Source: Bacteroidaceae bacterium (GTDB taxonomy: Bacteria; Bacteroidota; Bacteroidia; Bacteroidales; Bacteroidaceae). From it: a stretch of 64,000 nucleotides of DNA. Below the pieces are notes generated by a model. It had not been told where the DNA came from. It saw only the letters and a list, made by a program, of their open reading frames with translations, and did no database searches. Numbering within the stretch: the first letter of the stretch is position 1; every line of letters begins with the position of its first letter. Positions 1-7,116 of the stretch are shown here, one piece after another. The stretch covers positions 79,104 through 143,103 of the forward strand of contig JAIKWU010000021.1 of NCBI GenBank assembly GCA_024684455.1, written 5' to 3'. The translations under genes were made by a program, and so were the position numbers.

Positions 1-1528
1 CTTCACCCATCGACATGATGGTTACCTGTCCGTGCTTGTTGGTTCCTTCGATAGCCAGTTCAGAAGCACCGAACATCACTTCAGAGAGTTTCACGAGTTT
101 GCTGCTGTAAGCCAAGCCGTCAGCAAGTACGTCACCCATTTCAACGTCTTCGGGCACAACTTCGGCAGTTCCGTTCTTCATCACCTCTGTACCCGTTGTA
201 GCAGGCACGAGCTCGGGAAGTCCGTGATAGGTGTAGAGGTCGCCCTTAATCTGTCCCTTGAGCACGTCGCCGGCAGCAATGTCGGTCAGGCCACCGATGC
301 TTCCATAGATAAGGAAGCCGTCGTTACCGTCAGAGATGTAGTAGTTGGTGCCATCGACGAAGGTCACTACAACGTCGTTCAGTTTCAGGATGGCTTCGGC
401 AGCCGTGTCCTTGGCACCTGCCTTGGCAGCAGCCAGAGTCTCGTAGGTCTTCACCTCGATACCACCGCCACCTTCGCCATTGAGCGAATAGATGTAGTTG
501 TTGGCATCCATTTCCTTGGTGGAACCAAAGAGTACCAACTTACCATAGACAACGACATCATCGCCTACCTTAATCTGGTCGTTGTCGGTGAAAGCTTCAC
601 CATTTAGATAGTAGCCGTTGTAGATGTACAATTCATCGCTGGTGGTCGTGCCATCGTCGCTGATGTAGTACTGAGCACGTGAATAGCTGGCCACGTCCAG
701 TGACTTGATGCGCGAAATCTTACCCTTGACAAACACCTTGTCGGCAGGAAGTGCGCTGGCTGCATACAGAGCCATGGCATCGCCCACGGTGTAGGGGTCG
801 GAAGCCGTACCGCTGCCTGTGAGGTCGCTCAGGTTGACGATGGTGTAGGTAGCCGTCACTTCCGAACTCTTGTTGCCGGCAGCATCCTGTGCATAAGCCG
901 TCACGATAGCATCGGCCGATACGGTGAACGGACCGGTGTACTGCTGGAAAGTTGTGCCTACCTGCGGCGAGTAGTAGATAGTCAGGCCGCTCTCAGCCGT
1001 GATAGTCACCGTCTGAGGCTCGGTATAAGTACCCGAAGCAGGAGAGATAACTGGACGCTTCACGGTCACACCGCCACCACCTTCGCTGGTGTAGGTAATA
1101 GTGATGGATGCAATGCGGCGATGACCCGTCGTGCCGTCGATGGTGAAGGTCACGCTCGATGCGCTGCCTTGCCATGTGCCAGAAGCAAAGTCACCCGTGT
1201 CAACGGTGATGCCATTCGTACCATCACCACTGCCAAAGGTTAAAGCAATCTCCGTGATCGTCACACCTTCGGCCGTGATGGTCATCGAGTTGCCACCATA
1301 CAGACGGATTGCCGTACCGGTGTTGTAATACTTCGGGCCATTGCTGTTAGAGCCCTTGCTCAGCGTGGCAGTGATGCCACCACCGAAATCGATGGATTCC
1401 ACAGCCTCAGCATTGGCATAGCCCTGTTCCGAGGCGACCCAATCGATCGTTCCAGCCATGACATGAGTGCTCAGTGCGAGTGCTGCAACTGTCATGACGT
1501 ACTTCAAAGAAGTAAAAAGTTTTTTCAT
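1..1528 (-). CDS. Secreted OB-fold / chitobiase-C-terminal-domain protein (3' end outside window)
   Basis: The start at 1528 is followed by a signal peptide (MKKLFTSLKYVMTVAALA, cleavage after HVMA). About 509 residues are visible and the frame is still open at base 1. Near residues 150-210 lies a stretch like the chitobiase/beta-hexosaminidase C-terminal domain (PVISPASGTYTEPQTVTI). It is followed by an OB-fold-like module that opens GSGTASDPYTVGDA and contains FVKGKIS, YYISDDG, IKVGDDVVVYGKL and YSLNGE. The same module occurs three times in the 957-aa lipoprotein at 7117-9990. A second OB-like segment (VVVTFVDGTNYYISDGNDG) runs towards the window edge. No catalytic domain is visible. I infer a secreted binding protein related to the neighbouring nuclease locus; the missing C-terminus could change this. 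Confidence 0.75.
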   Translation of the reverse strand, partial: MKKLFTSLKYVMTVAALALSTHVMAGTIDWVASEQGYANAEAVESIDFGGGITATLSKGSNSNGPKYYNTGTAIRLYGGNSMTITAEGVTITEIALTFGSGDGTNGITVDTGDFASGTWQGSASSVTFTIDGTTGHRRIASITITYTSEGGGGVTVKRPVISPASGTYTEPQTVTITAESGLTIYYSPQVGTTFQQYTGPFTVSADAIVTAYAQDAAGNKSSEVTATYTIVNLSDLTGSGTASDPYTVGDAMALYAASALPADKVFVKGKISRIKSLDVASYSRAQYYISDDGTTTSDELYIYNGYYLNGEAFTDNDQIKVGDDVVVYGKLVLFGSTKEMDANNYIYSLNGEGGGGIEVKTYETLAAAKAGAKDTAAEAILKLNDVVVTFVDGTNYYISDGNDGFLIYGSIGGLTDIAAGDVLKGQIKGDLYTYHGLPELVPATTGTEVMKNGTAEVVPEDVEMGDVLADGLAYSSKLVKLSEVMFGASELAIEGTNKHGQVTIMSMGE

Positions 1529-1592
1529 AAACATAAAATTTTAAGTGAATAAATAATGTAGTTAATTAGAGACAACAAGTGTATATTCTCTG

Positions 1593-1600
1593 CAAAATTA
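1593..1600 (-). promoter_or_regulatory. Bacteroidota -7 promoter element for the gene starting at 1528
   Basis: Read on the minus strand this is TAATTTTG, matching TAnnTTTG, about 65 bases before the start codon. A TTTG lies about 16 bases further upstream as a weak -33 candidate. Confidence 0.5.
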
Positions 1601-1670
1601 CAACAAAAAACAGATACAAAAAAATTTAATGGGAAAAATTATCAAAAAAAATAATAAATAATAGTATAGA

Positions 1671-1710
1671 AGTTTCGCAAGTAGAGTTATAAACAGGATT
1701 AAAAGGATTG
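1671..1710 (+). repeat. Dispersed intergenic repeat, copy 1
   Basis: It begins AGTTTCGCAAGTAGAGTTAT and ends near AGGATTAAAAGG. A diverged copy lies at 63402-63450 in the same orientation. It is non-coding and its function is unknown. Confidence 0.55.
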
Positions 1711-1768
1711 GCAATGATATAGAAGGTGACCACAAACGCATAACACTTGATAGAGAAGCGTTGAATAG

Positions 1769-1913
1769 AACTCCTCCCTAGAAAGGGGCAATTGCGCGTT
1801 CGCGTTCAAGCAATTGGGCGAAGCGACGGAGGGATCGCATTCTTCAAGTACATCCAAGAAAGTTAGTGACCCCTCCGCCCTTACAGGGCACCTCCCCTTT
1901 CCGGGGAGGAGTT
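1769..1913. mobile_element. MITE-like non-coding element with 20-bp terminal inverted repeats
   Basis: The left end (1769-1788, AACTCCTCCCTAGAAAGGGG) and the inverted right end (1894-1913) agree at 18 of 20 positions and enclose about 105 bases without a convincing gene. The interior holds the palindromic-looking GCAATTGCGCGTTCGCGTTC, whose relatives occur at 45530-45560. The compact size and inverted ends suggest a non-autonomous element or a large structured repeat. A clear target-site duplication was not seen. Confidence 0.5.
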
Positions 1914-2024
1914 TTCCACCATCCATTATTATAATGTTAGGTGAGGCAATTTCTATATCATTGCAAACGCGAAAAAGCGCATAGAAAGGGCTGTGACAGC
2001 CCGTTTGGAGTATCATGACTGTAA

Positions 2025-2132
2025 CACCGCAGTGGTACAAAAGTTTCACCGCAGTGGTACAAGAGTTTCAGCGCAGTGGTACAACTGTTTCACCGCGGTG
2101 GTACAAAAGTTTCAGCGCAGTGGTACAAACAA
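2025..2132 (+). repeat. 22-bp-period palindromic array A (five units)
   Basis: Units begin at 2025, 2047, 2069, 2091 and 2113, exactly 22 bases apart. Each has a core such as CACCGCAGTG or CACCGCGGTG followed by GTACAA and a TTT-rich link. The cores are near-palindromic. The array lies beyond the 3' end of the nuclease gene at 2176. Related arrays occur at 38388, 50130 and 63886. Confidence 0.85.
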
Positions 2133-2175
2133 ACCATTGCGCTGAAGCGGAAAAACTTCTGAAAAGGAAGGAAAA

Positions 2176-3267
2176 TTACTTTTGAGGCGCGTACTTTCCC
2201 ACATAGACAATCGTGGGCAAGTGGTCGCTGTAGCCGTTGAGCCAGACACCGGCTGCATGGGTACGTAGGGGCGAGCCCTTGTACATGCCGGTCTGCTGGA
2301 GGAGGTAGTCGCGAATGAACACCTCATGACGCAGGTAACTGAGAGTGCTATGGTCCTTACCAGTCAGCATGTTACCCGTAATCATAATCTGATCAAACAA
2401 GTTCCACTTGCCCTGATATTTCAGCGTTCCGACACCATTCTTGCGCAATGTGTCCCAGAAGGGATTCCAGAGGTCCTGCGGCCCGCAGTCTTCCTGTTTG
2501 CGCTTGGCACCGAGCGAAACGGCCATGGACTTGTCGTCGGGGTCGTCGTTCATATCTCCCATGATGACTATTTTACAGTTAGGGTTGTCGCGCTGAAGGG
2601 AGTCCTTGACGGCACGAATTTGCTTGCCTCCCAACTCGCGGTAGAACGACACGGCTCCACGCGAGGGAAGGTGGTTGACGATGAAGTGAATGAGTTCGCC
2701 GCCCATCGTTCCCGTCATCACGAGGAAGCCACGGGTTTTGTGTTCGATTTCATCTGGTGGATAGACGTAGGGAACGAGTTTATGTGACTGATACTTAAAC
2801 AGTTTTGGATTGTAGAAGAAGGCACAATCTACCCCACGGCGATCGGGACCTTCTTCATGTACGATCTGCCATCCGCGGTTGGCCAGTGCGGGTTGCTTGA
2901 GCAGGTCTTCAAGCACGCGGCGGTTCTCTATTTCACTCACACCGACGACGGCGGCACCGTAGGGTACACGGTCGGTTGCAAACTCGGCGAGCACTTTCGA
3001 CATGTTGGCCAACTTGGCCTGGTACTTCATCGTACCCCACACGTTGGCACCGTCGGGCAGATACTCGTAGTCGTTCTTATCTTCGACCTTGGTCATCACG
3101 CCATCGACCATCTCCATACGCACGTCGTGGATGGTGTCGAAGAGGTTCTCAAGGTTGTAGAAAGCAATGGGATAGACAATCATGCCTGGCCTGCCCTGCG
3201 GGATGGCTGCAGTGAGTACCCATACACACAGAACAGCCAAAACTGATAAGAATGTTGCTTTTTTCAT
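2176..3267 (-). CDS. Secreted endonuclease/exonuclease/phosphatase-family protein
   Basis: The 363-residue protein starts at 3267, where a signal peptide begins (MKKATFLSVLAVLCVWVLTA). An upstream in-frame ATG would add 22 non-signal residues and is rejected. Fold landmarks are visible in order: FYNLENLFD near the N-terminus, SEIENR (metal-binding Glu), VNHLPSRG, the GDMND motif with the catalytic Asp and Asn, and SDHLP at the C-terminus with the catalytic His. This supports a Mg-dependent phosphodiesterase or nuclease acting outside the inner membrane. It is divergent from the TonB receptor operon that starts at 3459, so shared control is plausible. The substrate is not determined: DNA, RNA or another phosphodiester. 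Confidence 0.85.
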   Translation of the reverse strand: MKKATFLSVLAVLCVWVLTAAIPQGRPGMIVYPIAFYNLENLFDTIHDVRMEMVDGVMTKVEDKNDYEYLPDGANVWGTMKYQAKLANMSKVLAEFATDRVPYGAAVVGVSEIENRRVLEDLLKQPALANRGWQIVHEEGPDRRGVDCAFFYNPKLFKYQSHKLVPYVYPPDEIEHKTRGFLVMTGTMGGELIHFIVNHLPSRGAVSFYRELGGKQIRAVKDSLQRDNPNCKIVIMGDMNDDPDDKSMAVSLGAKRKQEDCGPQDLWNPFWDTLRKNGVGTLKYQGKWNLFDQIMITGNMLTGKDHSTLSYLRHEVFIRDYLLQQTGMYKGSPLRTHAAGVWLNGYSDHLPTIVYVGKYAPQK

Positions 3268-3369
3268 GGTTCTATTGCTTTTGTGTTTTGTATTTGAACA
3301 CCACAAAGGTCGTAATAATTCTTTATAACGCAAGTTTTTTTACAAAAAAATTGAGTTTTTTATGAAAAA

Positions 3370-3403
3370 TTTGTATGGTATTGAGATTTTTTTTTTACTT
3401 TTG
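3370..3403 (+). promoter_or_regulatory. Promoter of the TonB receptor / nuclease operon
   Basis: TACTTTTG at 3396-3403 matches TAnnTTTG. A TTTG lies at 3370-3373, 22 bases upstream. Transcription would begin about 45 bases before the ATG at 3459. Confidence 0.6.
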
Positions 3404-3458
3404 CGTCACCATTTAACATTTCGCTCAATAATACCATTAAAAACTAATCTAACATATT

Positions 3459-6095
3459 ATGAGAAAGAAACGATTATTGCTACTGCCTCTGCTGGTTGCA
3501 CCCACTCTCGTCTGGGCGCAGACACCTGCCGACAGTATTGCAATGGCAGACGAATTGGACGCCGAATCGTTCGTGGTGTCAGACTTTGACATCGACGACG
3601 AAGCACCGACCTCGCAGAATGCGTCATCGGTGGCTTCGTTCAATGATGACATGTTCCTGATGAAGACGAACTTCCGCTTCGGCCACTCCTATTACAGTCC
3701 GCGACACTACGACCAAGGGTATCGTAGTACATTTGTGAACGGCGCACTCATTAACGACGCCGAGACTGGTCAGTTCCGCTTCTCGTCGCTCTTCGGTGGT
3801 CTGAGCCACGCCACACGTGGTCAGCAGGGCCTCACAGCCTACGAGCAGAACGGTCTGAACTACACCGACATCGGCGGCGGCGCAAACTTGAACTTGCGCG
3901 CCAGCAACTACGGAGCCGGCTCACGTCTGACGCTATCGCTGACCAACCGTAACTACATCGGACGCCTGCAGTTCACCTACGCCTCGGGCATCACGCCCAA
4001 AGGCTGGGCATTCGTCGTCTCGGCAGGCGGACGCTACGGTGAAGAAGGCAACGCGAAGGGTACGTACCTGAAGTCGGCTGCGCTCTTCCTGGGTGTCGAG
4101 AAGAAATTCAACCCTCACCACTCGCTGGCACTCTCCCTGATGGCATCGCCGACCGACCAGGCCACGGCCAGTTGGACAACGGAAGAAGCCTACTGGCTCG
4201 CCAACTCGCACTACTACAACCCCTACTGGGGCTACCAGAACGGCAAGAAGCGCAGCTCGCGTGTGCGAAAGACTTTCGAGCCGACGGCGTTCCTGACTTG
4301 GGACTGGCAGATTAACGACCGCACCAAACTGACGACGACCAACATCTTCCGATATGCACAGTACGGCCAGACGTACATCAACCGTACCAATAACGCTGCC
4401 GACCCCCGTCCCGACTACTACCACTACATGCCGTCATCAGTGTTCAAGGTCTATCAAGTCATACCTGACGAATGGCAACTGCACGAATGGCAGAACTACG
4501 TTGACTTCTGGCGTTCCTCGGAAGAAAACCGCCAAATCAACTGGGACAAGATGTACATGATTAACCACAACTCGGTGGCTGAAGGCGGTGAGGCCGTCTA
4601 TTTCCTCGAAGAGTCGCACAACGACCAGTTGGCATGGAACTTCGCCACAACGTTCAACAAGGTGGTAAACCTGCACTACAAGTACGACCTGGGACTCAAC
4701 TTCAACCATACGACGGGTATGCACTACAAGACGATGAACGACCTCTTAGGTGCTAATTACCACACCGATACCGACCGCTTCGCCGCGTCGGACTTCGGTG
4801 CTTACAGCAATGAAGCCCAGAACGACCTTGACAACCCGAACCGAAGAATTGGGAAAGGTGACAAGTTTGGTTACAACTATAATATATATGTAAACAGAGC
4901 ACAACTGTGGACCACGAACACGTATGTGGTGGATAAGTTCTCGCTCATCTTGAGCGCCAATGTCGGCGGTACAACCATCCAACGCGAAGGTAAGATGCGC
5001 AGCGGACGTTCCCCACTCCACTCTAAAGGACACAGCGAAACAGCGAAGTTCCTGCACGGTGGTGCCAAATACCAACTTGGCTACAAATTCGACGCTCACA
5101 GTCAGGTGAACTTTTCCGGCGGCTTCGAATATCGCCCGCCTGTTGCCAACAATGCCTTCATCGACCCACAGATTAAGAACGACTTCGTGAATAATTTGAC
5201 CAACGAAATGGCATTCCATCTCGGCCTTGACTACAAGTTCAGTTACGGACGCTTCGACGGTATGCTGAAGGGTTACTACACACAGTTCACCAACCAGGTG
5301 GAACAGACACAGTTCTTCGACGACATTAAGCAGAAGTACTCTTACCTGACGATGACCGGTGTGGAGAAAGAGCACTACGGCGTCGAACTGGCTTTGCAGT
5401 ATGCGTTCAACACACAGTTCTCCATTGACTTCGTCGGTGCCATCGGCGAAGCCAAGTACAAGAACAACGCCAACGCCTTCATCACCTACGACAACGCTGA
5501 CGAAGTGCAATGGTACGACGAAATCCACGGACACGACCTGCAAGTCATCACCAAAGGTATGCGCGTAGGCTGCACACCGCTCACAAGCCTGAGCCTCGGT
5601 GCCCGCTACAGCATCAGAGGCTGGTTCTTCGAAGGCCGTCTGAACTACTACGACCGTGCATACATCTATTTCTCGCCTTACCTGCGTCTGTCCGACGTCA
5701 TTCCCGACGTTTCCCCGACGCTGAATGAGGCAGGACGTTACGTTTATGCCATCACCCCCGAACAACTGAAGTATGAAGGACGCACGCTGCTCAACCTTGA
5801 CGGAACCGTCAACCGCTACGTGCCCAAGGAACAGGAAAAGTTTAAGGGTGCTTTCATGCTCGACCTGAGCGTAGGACATTTCATCCGTCTGCATGGCGGC
5901 AAGACGCTCAGCATCAACCTCAACCTCACCAACGTGACCAATAACCAGAACATGGTGCTGCGCGGACGTGAGGAAAACCGTAACGACAACACCGACAAGA
6001 CTGGAAAGACCAAGCAGTACGACTTCGGACGCAATCCCAAGTACATGTACGCTTATCCTTTCAATGCCTTCCTCAATCTGAATTACCGTTTCTGA
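3459..6095 (+). CDS. TonB-dependent receptor (outer-membrane transporter)
   Basis: The 878-residue protein begins with a signal peptide (MRKKRLLLLPLLVAPTLVWA). A plug-like segment follows at about residues 60-160 (GYRSTFVNGALIND, a GGL segment and a following R). A long beta-barrel with many Tyr/Phe-rich alternating strands runs to the end, and the last residue is Phe, usual for outer-membrane barrels. The N-terminal carboxypeptidase-regulatory domain typical of SusC proteins is absent, and no SusD partner follows. It heads an operon with DUF5689, anchor-J/OB-fold and endonuclease lipoproteins (28, 24 and 4 bases apart). The cargo is therefore more likely nucleic-acid fragments or phosphate compounds than glycans. 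That cargo assignment is inference. Confidence 0.85.
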   Translation: MRKKRLLLLPLLVAPTLVWAQTPADSIAMADELDAESFVVSDFDIDDEAPTSQNASSVASFNDDMFLMKTNFRFGHSYYSPRHYDQGYRSTFVNGALINDAETGQFRFSSLFGGLSHATRGQQGLTAYEQNGLNYTDIGGGANLNLRASNYGAGSRLTLSLTNRNYIGRLQFTYASGITPKGWAFVVSAGGRYGEEGNAKGTYLKSAALFLGVEKKFNPHHSLALSLMASPTDQATASWTTEEAYWLANSHYYNPYWGYQNGKKRSSRVRKTFEPTAFLTWDWQINDRTKLTTTNIFRYAQYGQTYINRTNNAADPRPDYYHYMPSSVFKVYQVIPDEWQLHEWQNYVDFWRSSEENRQINWDKMYMINHNSVAEGGEAVYFLEESHNDQLAWNFATTFNKVVNLHYKYDLGLNFNHTTGMHYKTMNDLLGANYHTDTDRFAASDFGAYSNEAQNDLDNPNRRIGKGDKFGYNYNIYVNRAQLWTTNTYVVDKFSLILSANVGGTTIQREGKMRSGRSPLHSKGHSETAKFLHGGAKYQLGYKFDAHSQVNFSGGFEYRPPVANNAFIDPQIKNDFVNNLTNEMAFHLGLDYKFSYGRFDGMLKGYYTQFTNQVEQTQFFDDIKQKYSYLTMTGVEKEHYGVELALQYAFNTQFSIDFVGAIGEAKYKNNANAFITYDNADEVQWYDEIHGHDLQVITKGMRVGCTPLTSLSLGARYSIRGWFFEGRLNYYDRAYIYFSPYLRLSDVIPDVSPTLNEAGRYVYAITPEQLKYEGRTLLNLDGTVNRYVPKEQEKFKGAFMLDLSVGHFIRLHGGKTLSINLNLTNVTNNQNMVLRGREENRNDNTDKTGKTKQYDFGRNPKYMYAYPFNAFLNLNYRF

Positions 6096-6123
6096 TACCA
6101 CTAACCTTTAATCAAGAAGCATT

Positions 6124-7092
6124 ATGAAAACAAATATCATATTATTAATTGCAGTGGTAGCAGGCTTGGCATTCACACAGACATCATGCAACAAGTTTGA
6201 CTACAGCGAGCCAGATACCAGTCACGACGTCTATACACAAGACCAAGTGGCAACGGGCTGCAACACCACGCTGGCACACATCAAGGGAAGTTATAAAACT
6301 CTGCTGTCGGCTCAGAACGGATTCCTTCAAGTCGAAGACGACATGATTTTCGACGGCTATGTCTGCGCCAACGACATCACCGGAAACCTCTACCAATCTA
6401 TCTATGTCCGCAAGATTGAGCCGGACGACGATGGCAACATGGTTGACAACTGCATCGTGATAGGTATCAACGACAACAGCCTTTGGACCACCTACCCTGT
6501 CGGCACACACGTCAAGGTGAACCTGAAGAACCTCTACCTCGGCACCTACAGTTATGTTCCGAAGGTGGGCATGCCCTACATCACCTCAGCAGGAAACACC
6601 CGTCTGGGCGGCATGGCAAAATTCTTGGCTCCCAAGAACATCGAGGTCATCGGATTTAATGACAAGGCTCCCGAAACCGTGCCTATCGACATCGATGACA
6701 CATGGCTCTCACAGAACAAGACCGACCCAACGTTCATGTACAAGTGGACACCGACACTCGTCAGAATCCGCAATGTGCAACTTACAGGCAACTACGTAAC
6801 GATCGAAGGAAAAGGTCAACGTCGTCCTGTCTATGCCGTCTATGATGACAAAGACGCGGGTAACGGTGTGAACGACTCTATCTGGATTAACAACAAACCG
6901 TTCTGCCTGCGTCAGAGCGTTCTCTCCTCCTTCTCATCCGACACGATTCCGCAGAAGAATGTCGATGTCATCGCAGTGCTGAGCCGCTACAGTGACTGGC
7001 AGTTCTCGCTCCGAAGCAACAAAGACCGCAGCGCCGCTGGTGCTGACGACGGTGATGTACAGTATTCGGATGGTACAATTGATCACAAATAA
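6124..7092 (+). CDS. DUF5689-type surface lipoprotein
   Basis: The 322-residue protein has a lipoprotein signal with the lipobox around TSC (residues 20-22), so it is anchored in a membrane, probably the outer membrane. The body resembles the DUF5689 family of Bacteroidota, which I recognise by its OB-fold-like layout: ITGNLYQSIYVRK, IGINDNSLWTTYPVG and VKVNLKNLYLG. DUF5689 proteins commonly accompany TonB receptors and extracellular nucleases. No catalytic residues are apparent, so a ligand-binding role beside the receptor is likely. It lies 28 bases downstream of the receptor gene in the same operon. The family call is by eye. Confidence 0.75.
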   Translation: MKTNIILLIAVVAGLAFTQTSCNKFDYSEPDTSHDVYTQDQVATGCNTTLAHIKGSYKTLLSAQNGFLQVEDDMIFDGYVCANDITGNLYQSIYVRKIEPDDDGNMVDNCIVIGINDNSLWTTYPVGTHVKVNLKNLYLGTYSYVPKVGMPYITSAGNTRLGGMAKFLAPKNIEVIGFNDKAPETVPIDIDDTWLSQNKTDPTFMYKWTPTLVRIRNVQLTGNYVTIEGKGQRRPVYAVYDDKDAGNGVNDSIWINNKPFCLRQSVLSSFSSDTIPQKNVDVIAVLSRYSDWQFSLRSNKDRSAAGADDGDVQYSDGTIDHK

Positions 7093-7116
7093 GGAAACAA
7101 TAAAATCAATACCAAT

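Noticed and set aside
1699..2049. 116-codon minus-strand frame over the MITE-like element
   Set aside because: It crosses repeats and palindromes, has no homology features and no promoter.
2025..2132. CRISPR array
   Set aside because: The units touch each other at 22-bp period with short, similar links instead of unique 30-40-bp spacers, there are no cas genes, and related arrays occur singly elsewhere.
4746..6101. Long minus-strand open frame inside the TonB receptor gene
   Set aside because: It is a shadow of the receptor frame: Val/Arg-rich composition, no start context, and no family features.
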